A DNA stretch of 64,000 bases from RGIG9079 sp964567845. GTDB taxonomy: Bacteria > Bacteroidota > Bacteroidia > Bacteroidales > Marinifilaceae. The stretch spans positions 9,896 to 73,895 of the forward strand of contig CAZMOG010000002.1 of NCBI GenBank assembly GCA_964567845.1. Direction: 5' to 3'. This document shows, in pieces, positions 26,337-35,620 of the stretch. Every line of letters begins with the position of its first letter. The first letter of the stretch is position 1. Under the pieces are notes generated by a model. The model searched no databases. It saw nothing but the letters and a program-made list of their open reading frames with translations, and was not told the origin of the DNA. The translations under genes were made by a program, and so were the position numbers.

Positions 26337-26849
26337 TTAGATTCCAAGTTTAGCCTTTACCATTGGCATCAAATCGATAGCTTCGGGAGCCATGTAGATA
26401 ATAGCTCCTGCATCAAATACATAGGTAAAGCCATTAGACTTTGCAACCTCATCAACTGTTGTTTTTGCCTTCTCGTAAATAGGAGCCATCAACTGCTCGT
26501 TTACGGTCTGCAACTCCTGCTGTGCCAACTCTACAAAGCTCTGAATTCTTTGCTGCATCTGCATAATCTCTTGCTCCTTAGCCTGGCGAACAATCTGAGT
26601 ATATGTTCCAGCCTTCTCCTCGTACTCCTTTACAGCAGCACTCCACTCCTCTTGCATCTTTGTTCTTTGAGTCTCAATCTCCTGAACCTTCTTCTCAAAC
26701 TCCTCACCGGCAGTCTTGTACTCAGGCATCGATGTTACCAACTCATCAAACTTAATATAACCCAATTTAGCCTGCTGAGCATAAGAAGCTGAAATTCCTG
26801 CAATAGCAACCGCCACTACCATGGCGAATCTGATTAATCCTTTCATCAT
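26337..26849 (-). CDS. OmpH/Skp-family periplasmic chaperone
   Basis: 170 residues with a signal peptide (to about residue 25, ending SYAQQ). A long helical, charged, glutamine-rich region follows (about 35-135, with FEKKVQEIETQRTKMQEEW), forming the tentacle coiled coil of Skp-type chaperones. Skp holds unfolded outer-membrane proteins for delivery to the BAM complex, in line with bamA immediately upstream in the operon (21 bp). Many Bacteroidales carry two tandem copies; only one is present here. ATG at 26849 or 26846 are both possible starts. Confidence 0.9.
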   Translation of the reverse strand: MMKGLIRFAMVVAVAIAGISASYAQQAKLGYIKFDELVTSMPEYKTAGEEFEKKVQEIETQRTKMQEEWSAAVKEYEEKAGTYTQIVRQAKEQEIMQMQQRIQSFVELAQQELQTVNEQLMAPIYEKAKTTVDEVAKSNGFTYVFDAGAIIYMAPEAIDLMPMVKAKLGI

Positions 26850-26870
26850 GTTTTTATTTAGTTTATAATA

Positions 26871-29453
26871 TTAAAATTCTTGTCCTAATACAAAGTGGAA
26901 CTGTGAACCATTAGCTCCCGGACGTCCCGGAACCTTATCGAATCCATAACCCCAGTCAATTCCCATCATTCCCAACATTGGCAAGAATACTCGTACTCCT
27001 ATTCCCGCCGAACGATACAAGTTAAATGGCTCGAAATCCTTCATCTGCGCCCATGAGTTTCCCGCCTCAAGGAACGATAACACATAAATTGTTGCCGCAT
27101 CCTTTAAAGAAACAGGGTATCTTACCTCCATTGTAAACTTCGAATAAACAGCTGCATCGGCTCCCGTACTAATGAAGTTTGAACCGGCATTTGTCAACGA
27201 TCCATTCTCATAACCACGCAATCCTATATACTCACGTCCATACAAGCTATAACCTGTCATTCCATCTCCTCCCATTTCATATCCCTCGAATGGAGATCTG
27301 AAATCCTTGTTGTAGTGACCAAGATAGCCATACTGGGCATTCAAGTAAAGAACCGTATTGTTCTTTTTGTCAAGTGGCACAAATACCTTACCGTTAAACT
27401 TCCACTTATGATACTCAATCCAACGATAGCGCTCTTCGCTTGTCATATTTTGGTTCGCATAATTCTTTCCGTTAAACAGAGAGTATGGTGGGGTAAATGT
27501 CAACGACAACGAGAAATCTGTTCCCGAACGGGTATACATTGGGGCATCGATTGAAGCCCTTCTGATTGTTGTAGAGAAAGACAAATTGTTTGAAACTCCA
27601 TTCTCAAAGACATAGTACGGCCAATTCTTCAAATTGTAGTGCTGGAACGATAACTCATTATATATGGTAAAGTAATCGTCAGGCCACTTTACACGCCTAC
27701 CTAAACCGACACTCAATCCCCATATATTCATGTGCTGAGATTCATCATAATCAGAAGATGAGTAAGCACCACTGTTCACATAGTAAGATCGGCGATAATA
27801 GTTTGAAGAGTAACCACTCTGATGAGAATAGAATAACCGAACACTCAATGAATTTGGTTTCTTACCTCCCAACCATGGTTCCATAAACGACAAACTTAAG
27901 TTTGTATAGAACTTACCGTTAGTCTGAGCATTTAAACTGAATGTCTGACCATCTCCTTGCGGCAATGGTCGGTATGTCTTGAAATTAAAGATATTTCTCA
28001 TTGAGAAGTTGGTAAAAGTCAATCCTACCGACGCAATAATCATTCCGGCTCCCCAACCTCCGGAAATCTCTACACGGTCATTACCCTTTTCTTGTAATCC
28101 GAATCCAATATCTACCGTTCCGTTATCTCCGTCGGGAACTATAGACAACCCTTGCGATAGGGCCTCTGCGTCAAAGTGACCCAAGTTTGCCAGCTGACGT
28201 ATGCTTCGCATAATATCATCGCGACTGTACAACTCTCCCGGATAGACATACAATTCTCTACGAATAACGTGGTCGTGCGTCTTATCATTTCCGGTTATAT
28301 CCACTCTGTTAATGGTTGCTTGCGGGCCCTCCACTACTCGTATCTCAACATTAATGGAGTCATTTCCCACAATTCTTTCGGTGGGATAGAAGTTTGCAAA
28401 CAAATAACCTTGATTTGCATAGAAACCATTCAATACACTCTCCTCGGAATCAGTCAACTGTTCATTGAAGTATTTCTTGTTGTAAACCGCTCCTTTGGTT
28501 ATTCCCAAATAGTCACTCAACAACTGAGAATCGTAAACGGTGTTGCCTATCCAAACAATATCATTATAGAAGTACTGATTACCCTCATCTACATTTATAA
28601 CAATCTTTACCCGCTTATCAGACAGTGTAATTACACTATCTGAAACTATGACGGCATCGCGATAGCCTCGCTCATTGTACTTATCAAGAAGATCATATTT
28701 CTCCTGTTCATAAATATCAGCTACATACTTTGACGATTTCATCAGATTTATCAGGCTCTTTTCACGAGTCTTCTTCATTGAGCGTTTCAATATAGACTCT
28801 TTAACTCCGCTATTTCCGACAATCTCAATCTCCTTAATTTTTATCTTGTTCTTACGCTCCGCATAGACATCGATAATCTCAAAATTCTTATTATCAGGGT
28901 CATCACGGGTAACCACATTTATATCAACATTGAAATATCCTTTCTCCTCAAGACTCTCTTTTACCTTTCTCCGGATAGTTTCAAGCATCATTTCATTCAT
29001 TCGCATTCCCCGCTCCAAATTAAGAGCTTCTCTAATCTTAGTCTCTTCCGATTTTTTCAAACCCCAGAAATTTACCTCGGACAACTGATGCGCAGGTTGC
29101 AACCTGATTGTAAGATAGGCACTATCGTTTATTACCCTTGAAAGCAGAATTGTTGCTCCAGAGAAACTTTTCTGGTTGTATAAGCGTCTGATTGCACGGG
29201 TAATATCATCACCGGGAATCTTGACAACATTACCAATTCCCAAACCCAGGCTATTGATAATATACTGTTTCTCATAATCGTCATATTGAGCTCCTCCGCC
29301 CTCTTGCTCTATATCAACTCCTGCAATCACATACTGTTTGGGTGCAGAATAGAAAACCTCAGGAACTCCACCGGAACTCTGGGCCATCACCTCACCACAA
29401 ATAGCAAGCAACATTGCCGAAAGGCATAATATGTATCTTTTTACACTACTCAT
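26871..29453 (-). CDS. bamA: Outer membrane protein assembly factor
   Basis: Core of the BAM complex that inserts beta-barrels into the outer membrane. 860 residues: a signal peptide (to about 25, ending VMAQ), five POTRA repeats (about 40-430), then a 16-stranded barrel of the Omp85 type. The barrel region contains the surface-loop block around GYEMGGDGMTGYSLYGREY and GLRGYENGS, where the conserved VRGF/Y-type motif appears as LRGY. The C-terminus ends in phenylalanine (VLGQEF), the usual barrel signature. It overlaps uppS by eight bases and is followed by ompH. Confidence 0.96.
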   Translation of the reverse strand: MSSVKRYILCLSAMLLAICGEVMAQSSGGVPEVFYSAPKQYVIAGVDIEQEGGGAQYDDYEKQYIINSLGLGIGNVVKIPGDDITRAIRRLYNQKSFSGATILLSRVINDSAYLTIRLQPAHQLSEVNFWGLKKSEETKIREALNLERGMRMNEMMLETIRRKVKESLEEKGYFNVDINVVTRDDPDNKNFEIIDVYAERKNKIKIKEIEIVGNSGVKESILKRSMKKTREKSLINLMKSSKYVADIYEQEKYDLLDKYNERGYRDAVIVSDSVITLSDKRVKIVINVDEGNQYFYNDIVWIGNTVYDSQLLSDYLGITKGAVYNKKYFNEQLTDSEESVLNGFYANQGYLFANFYPTERIVGNDSINVEIRVVEGPQATINRVDITGNDKTHDHVIRRELYVYPGELYSRDDIMRSIRQLANLGHFDAEALSQGLSIVPDGDNGTVDIGFGLQEKGNDRVEISGGWGAGMIIASVGLTFTNFSMRNIFNFKTYRPLPQGDGQTFSLNAQTNGKFYTNLSLSFMEPWLGGKKPNSLSVRLFYSHQSGYSSNYYRRSYYVNSGAYSSSDYDESQHMNIWGLSVGLGRRVKWPDDYFTIYNELSFQHYNLKNWPYYVFENGVSNNLSFSTTIRRASIDAPMYTRSGTDFSLSLTFTPPYSLFNGKNYANQNMTSEERYRWIEYHKWKFNGKVFVPLDKKNNTVLYLNAQYGYLGHYNKDFRSPFEGYEMGGDGMTGYSLYGREYIGLRGYENGSLTNAGSNFISTGADAAVYSKFTMEVRYPVSLKDAATIYVLSFLEAGNSWAQMKDFEPFNLYRSAGIGVRVFLPMLGMMGIDWGYGFDKVPGRPGANGSQFHFVLGQEF

Positions 29454-30195
29454 TACTCTCCTTTACCTGTTCGCCGGTCTTTCCGTATCGACGTTCACGA
29501 CCTACAAAATTATCTATTGCAGCCTTTAACTCCTCTTCCCCAAATTCAGGCCAGAACTTGTCTATAAACATAAATTCGGTATAGGCACATTGCCACAATA
29601 AAAAGTTGCTCAATCTGCACTCACCTCCGGTTCGTATCAACAAATCCGGATCAGGAATTCCTGCAGTTGTCAACTCATTCTCAAACGCTTGAGCATCAAT
29701 CTGCGATATATCGCCATGCTTATAAGCCTCTGCCAACTTTTTAGCTGCATTTACAATCTCCCAACGAGCCCCATAGCTGATTGCCAAAAGCAGTGTCAAA
29801 CCACTATTTTGAGCAGACCTCTCTTCAAGTTCAACAAACTGCCGTCTCACTCCTTCAGGCAAATCCTCCTTATTACCAAGCATCTTGATGCATACACCTG
29901 CAGCCATCAACTCTTCGGTTTCACGAACAATTGCCTGGGCCATCATTGCCATCAAAGCGTCAACTTCCGCCTTGGGACGATTCCAATTTTCAGTTGAGAA
30001 TGTATATAGAGTCAAATACTTTACTCCAAGTTTTGAAGCAGCCTTTACAGTTCGTTTCACCGCATCCACTCCAGCCGCATGGCCTGCAACTCGCTGCATT
30101 CCATGCGCTTGCGCCCAACGCCCATTGCCATCCATAATAATTGCAATATGCTTCGGGATTAACTGTTTCTCATTTGTTGTATTGGAATTTTTCAT
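29446..30195 (-). CDS. uppS: Undecaprenyl diphosphate synthase
   Basis: Cis-prenyltransferase that builds the C55 carrier lipid for wall and polysaccharide synthesis. 249 residues. HIAIIMDGNGRWA carries the catalytic aspartate (D22); also present are YLTLYTFSTENWNRP, SYGARWEIVNAAK, and the C-terminal DLLIRTGGECRLSNFLLWQ block for isopentenyl diphosphate binding. It overlaps the bamA start by eight bases. Carrier lipid supply, outer-membrane assembly and D-glutamate synthesis are thereby grouped in one operon. Confidence 0.97.
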   Translation of the reverse strand: MKNSNTTNEKQLIPKHIAIIMDGNGRWAQAHGMQRVAGHAAGVDAVKRTVKAASKLGVKYLTLYTFSTENWNRPKAEVDALMAMMAQAIVRETEELMAAGVCIKMLGNKEDLPEGVRRQFVELEERSAQNSGLTLLLAISYGARWEIVNAAKKLAEAYKHGDISQIDAQAFENELTTAGIPDPDLLIRTGGECRLSNFLLWQCAYTEFMFIDKFWPEFGEEELKAAIDNFVGRERRYGKTGEQVKESNE

Positions 30196-30276
30196 AACTA
30201 TACACCTTCCTAAAAATCGGTCAAAGATAGCAACTATAAGTGAATTAAGAAAATGCAGAATGTGAAAAAAAACTAA

Positions 30277-31170
30277 TTATTGCTTAGAATTACGCATATC
30301 CTCGCCCCAATAGAGTTTTTTTCGTATTGTTTCATAGAAATTTGCACCCGGAAGCTGCACAACTTTTATTTTATAATTACCGGTTGCAACTCGCACTTTA
30401 TAAGCATCTTGCCTACGATACATTTCCGAATCCGCACACAAAACATAATCGCCAGAACGACTCTCCACAGAAATTTCCAGCTCAGAATCAACCGGGATTG
30501 CCATTGGCCTTAAAGTCAAATTATGTGGTGATACCGGGGTCAGCAATAACAACCTGCAATCAGGACAAATAATAGGCCCTCCGGCACTCATAGAGTAGGC
30601 AGTAGAACCTGTCGGTGTGGAAATCACCAATCCATCAGCCCAATATGTTGTAAGGAAATTTCCATTGATATAGACACGAATAGTCAATAACGATGCCATA
30701 TCCGACTTCAGTATACTCACCTCGTTCAAAGCTGTTCCACAAACCTCCGGTGCACCTTCACTACGAAATTCCAAAATATCCCGATGAGAAATGGTATAGT
30801 TATTTGCCTCTATCATCTCAACGGCAGTCTCGATATCTGCCCTTGCCACATTTGCCAAAAAGCCCATCCTGCCACAATTTATTCCAAGAATAGGAATATC
30901 TTTATCTTCTACGAGCGAAGCCGCTCCAAGAAAAGTTCCATCTCCGCCAACACTCAACAACATTTCCGGTCCAAACGTTGCAATTGTTTTACCCGTATAG
31001 AGTGCCGAATAACTCTCGATTGAGATGCCAAATTGCACCAAGGTCCTAGCAGTCTGCACCTCACATATTATCTTGAAACCTCGCCTACTCAAAAGCCCCA
31101 AAAGGTGCTTAAACACCTGAGCAGAATCGGCCTTTATTCTCTTACCATAGAGCGCTATAACATTGTTCAT
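30277..31170 (-). CDS. nadK: NAD kinase
   Basis: Phosphorylates NAD to NADP. 297 residues. Diagnostic parts are LSVGGDGTFLGAASLV (GGDGT motif), NCGRMGFLANV, LNEVSILK, and the second motif STPTGSTAYSMSAGGPI. It is the first gene of the nadK-uppS-bamA-ompH-murI run, 81 bp ahead of uppS. It is divergent from the small acidic protein gene at 31265 with 94 bp between starts. Confidence 0.96.
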   Translation of the reverse strand: MNNVIALYGKRIKADSAQVFKHLLGLLSRRGFKIICEVQTARTLVQFGISIESYSALYTGKTIATFGPEMLLSVGGDGTFLGAASLVEDKDIPILGINCGRMGFLANVARADIETAVEMIEANNYTISHRDILEFRSEGAPEVCGTALNEVSILKSDMASLLTIRVYINGNFLTTYWADGLVISTPTGSTAYSMSAGGPIICPDCRLLLLTPVSPHNLTLRPMAIPVDSELEISVESRSGDYVLCADSEMYRRQDAYKVRVATGNYKIKVVQLPGANFYETIRKKLYWGEDMRNSKQ

Positions 31171-31226
31171 CTTAATTCAAATAATAGTTTTCGGAGCAAA
31201 TTTAATAAAATATCTATATTATTCGT

Positions 31227-31234
31227 TATCTTTG
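31227..31234 (+). promoter_or_regulatory. -7 box upstream of small acidic protein
   Basis: TATCTTTG matches TAnnTTTG exactly, 30 bp before the ATG at 31265. No clear TTTG lies at the expected -33 distance (TTTT is present near 31187). Confidence 0.5.
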
Positions 31235-31264
31235 CTATTCATTAAGACTATAAACCATTGTATT

Positions 31265-31510
31265 ATGTTACCGAAATTTCTATTTGCCGACAACTCACAA
31301 TTCTCCACAGAACTTGTGTATGTTGTTCATACCGAGGCACCTCGCTGTATCATACAATGCGGAATCGAGGACTTCGACGATGATAATCAGATCTTCTGGA
31401 TAGACGAGGAACCCTCGCCTGAAACAGTTGAAGAGTTGATGGATATGGCCCGTGATTTCTACGAAGCCACCCTTGACAACGAGGATGAATTGGAAGAATA
31501 TGATGATTAA
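31265..31510 (+). CDS. Small acidic protein of unknown function
   Basis: 81 residues from the ATG at 31265; an upstream in-frame extension to 31163 would run through the promoter and is not used. The protein is very acidic in its second half (FDDDNQIFWIDEEPSPE, then ending EDELEEYDD), with no signal peptide or membrane segment. A central VHTEAPRCIIQCGIEDF has two cysteines four residues apart. I do not recognise a named family. It lies 14 bp before the DUF4301 gene and probably heads that transcript. Confidence 0.72.
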   Translation: MLPKFLFADNSQFSTELVYVVHTEAPRCIIQCGIEDFDDDNQIFWIDEEPSPETVEELMDMARDFYEATLDNEDELEEYDD

Positions 31511-31524
31511 AACAAAATAACACT

Positions 31525-33018
31525 ATGTACACAGAGAAAGATTTAGCACTATTTGAATCTCGCGGTGTAACTCCCGAGCAGATAGACAAGCAGTTGGAGA
31601 ATTTCAAAACAGGTTTTAATGCCGTAACGTTAACTGCACCTGCAACAGTGGGTAACGGAATTATCCGAATTGAAAAACAGGACGAGGATATGCTCCTTTT
31701 AGCATACGACAAGGCCGTAAACGAGAAGCAGATCACAAAAATGGTACCTGCATCGGGTTCAGCAACCAGAATGTTCAAGGACCTATTCTCATATCTGAAT
31801 GCGGCCGACGATGCAGAGATGCCCGGTAACATTGAGAATTTCTATGCAAAAATAGAAGCTTTGCCATTCTACAACTCATTGGAAAAAATAATTACAGAGT
31901 GCGGAGAGTCATTGTCAGAGTTACGCGAAAAGGGTGAATACAAGAAGATTATGAACTATATCCTTGTCGAGGGATTGAAGTATGGCGATACTCCAAAGGG
32001 ATTGATTGAGTTCCACACATATGCCGATATTGTAAGAACTCCATTTGACGAGCATTTGGCCGAGGGCGCACTTTATGCAAGCGTTAAGGGAATTTCAAAT
32101 ATCCACTTCACTGTATCAGAGGAGCATACCGAGAAGTTCAAAAAGCACTTAGAACAGGTGGTAAAATTGTTTGAGAAAAAGTTTGGAATCAAGTACGAGG
32201 TAAGTTTCTCTATCCAGAAACCATCGACCGACACTATCAGTATTGAAAACAACGGAGAGTTGTTGCGCGATGACAATGGCAACATTATTTTCCGCCCGGG
32301 AGGTCACGGAGCACTTATCCACAACTTGAACGATTTGGATGCAGACATTGTATTCGTAAAGAATATTGACAACGTATCTCCGGACAAGAACAAACCTGAT
32401 ACATGCCAATACAAGAAACTTATTGCAGGTTTGTTGGTTGGATTACAGGAGAAGATTTTCGGTTACTTAAAACAACTTGACCAAGAGGAGATTTCCGAGG
32501 CTTCACTTAAAGAGATTACAACTTTCGCAAAGAACAAACTTGGATTCAAGGGTGACAAGGAGGAGTACACTATTGATGAGTTGAAGGATATGCTTAATCG
32601 TCCTATCCGTGTTTGCGGAATGGTTAAGAACGAAGGCGAGCCCGGAGGTGGACCATTCTGGGTTAAGTGCGAGAATGGTGAGCGCCTAATGATCTGCGAG
32701 TCTGCACAGATTAACCTAAAAGAGAAATCACAAAAGGATATTTTCGATGCCTCTACTCACTTCAATCCGGTGGACTTGGTATGTGGAATAAAAGATTACA
32801 CAGGCAAGAAATTCAACCTTTTGAACTATGTTGCCGAGGAGCAGGGATTCATTAACTACAAATCTTACAAGGGACGCGACATTGAAGTTCAGGAGCTACC
32901 GGGACTTTGGAATGGAGCAATGGCAAACTGGATTACCCTATTCGTAGAGGTTCCATTAACTACATTCACCCCTGTCAAGACCGTATTTGATTTGTTCAAA
33001 CCTGAACACCAAAATTAA
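31525..33018 (+). CDS. DUF4301 family protein
   Basis: 497-residue cytoplasmic protein matching the DUF4301 family of Bacteroidetes in length and sequence style. The N-terminus reads LFESRGVTPEQIDKQLENF. A block MVPASGSATRMFKDL near residue 73 resembles a nucleotide-sugar or phosphosugar pyrophosphorylase-like start. FRPGGHGALIHNLNDLDADI (about 253-272) looks like a substrate-binding or catalytic region, and VCGMVKNEGEPGGGPFWV lies further on. The function is unknown; a nucleotidyltransferase-like fold is my inference from these motifs. It sits between the acidic protein and the DUF368 transporter. Confidence 0.85.
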   Translation: MYTEKDLALFESRGVTPEQIDKQLENFKTGFNAVTLTAPATVGNGIIRIEKQDEDMLLLAYDKAVNEKQITKMVPASGSATRMFKDLFSYLNAADDAEMPGNIENFYAKIEALPFYNSLEKIITECGESLSELREKGEYKKIMNYILVEGLKYGDTPKGLIEFHTYADIVRTPFDEHLAEGALYASVKGISNIHFTVSEEHTEKFKKHLEQVVKLFEKKFGIKYEVSFSIQKPSTDTISIENNGELLRDDNGNIIFRPGGHGALIHNLNDLDADIVFVKNIDNVSPDKNKPDTCQYKKLIAGLLVGLQEKIFGYLKQLDQEEISEASLKEITTFAKNKLGFKGDKEEYTIDELKDMLNRPIRVCGMVKNEGEPGGGPFWVKCENGERLMICESAQINLKEKSQKDIFDASTHFNPVDLVCGIKDYTGKKFNLLNYVAEEQGFINYKSYKGRDIEVQELPGLWNGAMANWITLFVEVPLTTFTPVKTVFDLFKPEHQN

Positions 33019-33022
33019 AATT

Positions 33023-33949
33023 ATGAATTTCAAATACCCACTTATCACATTGAAAGGTATTGCTATGGGTGCTGCCGACGTCGTTCCGGGCGTTTCCGGC
33101 GGCACCATAGCATTTATAACCGGCATATACGACGAATTGCTTAAAAGCATAAAGAGTATAAATATTACCGCCATTAAACTGCTATTTACCGGAAAGTTTA
33201 AGCAGTTTATGGATCACATCAATGGTTATTTTCTCTTTTCGCTACTACTCGGAATTGGAATTTCTGTTCTGTCATTGGCCAAATTGATGGTATGGTTACT
33301 TACAAACCACCCTATTCAAATCTGGTCATTCTTCTTTGGACTTATAATTGCATCAACCGTATTGGTTGCAGTAACTGTAAAGGAGTGGAACTGGAAAACA
33401 ATCCTCAGTTCGCTTATAGGAGCCGGAATTGCATACTACATTACAATTGCATCGCCAACCACAACCCCCGACGCTTACTGGTTTATCTTCCTTAGTGGAG
33501 CAATTGCCATTTGCGCCATGATTCTTCCGGGAATCTCGGGTTCATTCATCCTATTGCTATTGGGCAAATACACATTTATAATGAATGCAATCAGCGAGAT
33601 AAAATTAGACATAATCTTTATCTTCATTGTAGGAGCAGGTATAGGAATCATTGCATTCTCGCACTTTCTTACATGGTTGTTGAACAAATACAACAACATT
33701 ACAATTGCCCTATTGACCGGATTCATGGTTGGCTCTTTAAACAAGGTATGGCCATGGAAAGAGACACTTGAAAGCTATATTGACAGCCACGGTGTAGAGC
33801 AGGCAATTACAGAAAGAAGTATTCTTCCAACTACCTTCGAGCAGATTTCCGGAACTGATGCCCATCTGATCGAAGCTATACTGTATTGCATTCTTGGTCT
33901 TGCCATTGTTGGTGGAATTGAGTATATCGCTAAAAAAATAGCAAAATGA
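33023..33949 (+). CDS. DUF368 polyprenyl-phosphate transporter
   Basis: 308-residue polytopic membrane protein. The DUF368 family was recently shown to recycle undecaprenyl phosphate across the cytoplasmic membrane (PopT-type proteins). The start at 33023 gives MNFKYPLITLKGIAMGAADV; an in-frame extension to 32987 overlaps the DUF4301 end and is not used. Diagnostic repeats are DVVPGVSGGTIAFITGIYD near the N-terminus and MILPGISGSFILLLLGKY in the second half, showing the inverted-repeat layout of the family. About nine hydrophobic segments are visible. It overlaps aroE by four bases (ATGA). Confidence 0.9.
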   Translation: MNFKYPLITLKGIAMGAADVVPGVSGGTIAFITGIYDELLKSIKSINITAIKLLFTGKFKQFMDHINGYFLFSLLLGIGISVLSLAKLMVWLLTNHPIQIWSFFFGLIIASTVLVAVTVKEWNWKTILSSLIGAGIAYYITIASPTTTPDAYWFIFLSGAIAICAMILPGISGSFILLLLGKYTFIMNAISEIKLDIIFIFIVGAGIGIIAFSHFLTWLLNKYNNITIALLTGFMVGSLNKVWPWKETLESYIDSHGVEQAITERSILPTTFEQISGTDAHLIEAILYCILGLAIVGGIEYIAKKIAK

Positions 33950-34692
33950 GAGAGTTTGGATTGTTAGGATTTCCATTGGGACACTCATTCTCGAAAAAAT
34001 ACTTTTCAGATAAATTCGAGAAGTTAAAGATTGATGCAACGTATCTTAACTTTGAGTTTGAGAGTGCCAACGACATTCTATCGATAATTGCAACCCATCC
34101 AAATTTAGAGGGTTTCAATGTAACAATCCCTCACAAACAAGCCATCATACCTTTATTGAATAAGGTAACCCCCGAGGCAGAACAGATTGGAGCCGTAAAT
34201 TGCGTTAAAATAGAGCGCAACGAAACCGGCTTAAATCTAATCGGACACAACACCGATGTAATTGGTTTTGAAGGGGCATTGAGAAACTTTTTAGGCATGA
34301 ACGAACCTAAAAAGGCTCTTGTTTTAGGCAATGGAGGCGCAGCAAAAGCTGTTCGCTACGTTCTTGCAAAAATGGGAATATCATTTCTGACTGTATCACG
34401 TAATCCACAGAAAGACAACGAAATAAGTTACAATGAGATTCCCTCGATCATTGGCGAATATAAATTAATTGTCAACACCACACCGCTTGGCACATGGCCC
34501 AATGTCGATTCATGCCCCAATCTTCCATACGACATGCTGACTACCGACCATTTTCTGTTTGATTTAGTCTATAATCCACAGATTACAAAGTTAATGAGTC
34601 AAGGTGAAAAAATTGGTACAAATGTCTGCAACGGACATGAAATGTTGGTCTTGCAGGCCGAGGCAGGTTGGAAAATTTGGAACGAAAAATAA
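33946..34692 (+). CDS. aroE: Shikimate dehydrogenase
   Basis: Reduces 3-dehydroshikimate with NADPH in the aromatic amino acid pathway. 248 residues, slightly short but complete. It has FGLLGFPLGHSFSKKYF for substrate binding, GFNVTIPHKQAIIP with the catalytic lysine, HNTDVIGFEGAL with the catalytic aspartate, ALVLGNGGAAKAVRYVL as the nucleotide-binding loop, and NTTPLGTWP. The ATG is within the ATGA overlap with the DUF368 gene, so the two are coupled. A promoter for the following etfB operon begins within the last codons of aroE. Confidence 0.95.
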   Translation: MREFGLLGFPLGHSFSKKYFSDKFEKLKIDATYLNFEFESANDILSIIATHPNLEGFNVTIPHKQAIIPLLNKVTPEAEQIGAVNCVKIERNETGLNLIGHNTDVIGFEGALRNFLGMNEPKKALVLGNGGAAKAVRYVLAKMGISFLTVSRNPQKDNEISYNEIPSIIGEYKLIVNTTPLGTWPNVDSCPNLPYDMLTTDHFLFDLVYNPQITKLMSQGEKIGTNVCNGHEMLVLQAEAGWKIWNEK

Positions 34693-34720
34693 AAATTACT
34701 ACTTTTACGCAAACGTTTTA
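34676..34720 (+). promoter_or_regulatory. etfB promoter with PurR/LacI-type operator
   Basis: TTTG at 34676-34679 and TACTTTTA at 34700-34707 (one mismatch from TAnnTTTG) are spaced by 20 bp. Directly on the -7 box and expected start lies ACGCAAACGTTTTA (34707-34720), with the central palindrome AAACGTTT. It matches the E. coli PurR consensus core ACGCAAACGTTT. A repressor bound here would block transcription initiation. The same 15 bases recur at 41347. Confidence 0.7.
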
Positions 34721-34739
34721 GAAGAAAAAACTATAAACT

Positions 34740-35615
34740 ATGAGTGGACTAAAAATTGTTGTTCTCGCGAAGCAGGTTCCTGACACACGTAATGTGGGAA
34801 AGGACGCCATGACTCCGGAGGGAACTGTAAACAGAGCGGCTCTTCCAGCCATCTTTAATCCCGAGGACCTGAATGCACTTGAGCAAGCATTAAGACTAAA
34901 AGATCAAAACCCGGGATCAACTGTATCTATTCTAACCATGGGCCCCGGACGTGCAGCCGATGTTATTCGCGAAGGTCTGTATCGAGGTGCCGACAACGGT
35001 TATCTATTGAGCGACAGAGCATTCGCAGGTGCTGACACTTTGGCAACATCGTACGCATTGGCAACAGCAATCAAAAAGATTGGTACTCCTGATTTGATTA
35101 TCGGAGGTCGTCAGGCTATCGATGGCGATACTGCACAGGTAGGACCACAGGTTGCCGAGAAACTTGGATTGACACAAATCACATACGCAGAAGAGATTTT
35201 AGAGTGTGGTAATGGAAAAATCAAAGTAAAACGCCACATTGACGGTGGAGTTGAGACTGTCGAGGGACCACTACCAATCGTAATCACAGTAAATGGCTCT
35301 GCTGCACCATGCCGTCCAAGAAACGCTAAATTGGTTATGAAGTACAAACGAGCAATGGCTCCTATGGAGATGCCTAAAGAGGGACTTCCATACGCTGAGG
35401 AGTATGCTAAGAAAGAGTACTTGACCATTACACAGTGGAGTGTTGCCGATGTTGACGGTGATTTGTCACAGTGCGGATTGGCAGGTTCGCCAACCAAAGT
35501 AAAAAATGTCGAGAATATTGTATTCCAGGCCAAAGAGAGTAAATCTCTTACTGCAAGCGACGAGGATATCGACGGATTAATGAAAGAATTGTTAGCTAAC
35601 CACACTATTGGATAA
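34740..35615 (+). CDS. etfB: Electron transfer flavoprotein, beta subunit
   Basis: 291-residue EtfB, the AMP- and partly FAD-binding half of the ETF heterodimer, which accepts electrons from acyl-CoA dehydrogenases. It starts KIVVLAKQVPDTRNVG and has NPEDLNALEQALRL, TMGPGRAADVIREGLYRGAD, LIIGGRQAIDGDTAQVGPQVAE and LPIVITVNGSAAPCRPRN; the family signature lies in the last two. etfA follows after 5 bp and the dehydrogenase after a further 3 bp, so the three products should be made together. Control is likely through the operator just upstream. Confidence 0.95.
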   Translation: MSGLKIVVLAKQVPDTRNVGKDAMTPEGTVNRAALPAIFNPEDLNALEQALRLKDQNPGSTVSILTMGPGRAADVIREGLYRGADNGYLLSDRAFAGADTLATSYALATAIKKIGTPDLIIGGRQAIDGDTAQVGPQVAEKLGLTQITYAEEILECGNGKIKVKRHIDGGVETVEGPLPIVITVNGSAAPCRPRNAKLVMKYKRAMAPMEMPKEGLPYAEEYAKKEYLTITQWSVADVDGDLSQCGLAGSPTKVKNVENIVFQAKESKSLTASDEDIDGLMKELLANHTIG

Positions 35616-35620
35616 AGATT

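Noticed and set aside
31163..31264. Upstream extension of the small acidic protein
   Set aside because: It passes through the promoter region and has no matching character; the ATG at 31265 lies 30 bp after the -7 box.
32987..33022. Longer start of the DUF368 gene
   Set aside because: It overlaps the end of DUF4301 and adds residues before the conserved N-terminus; the ATG at 33023 fits the family.
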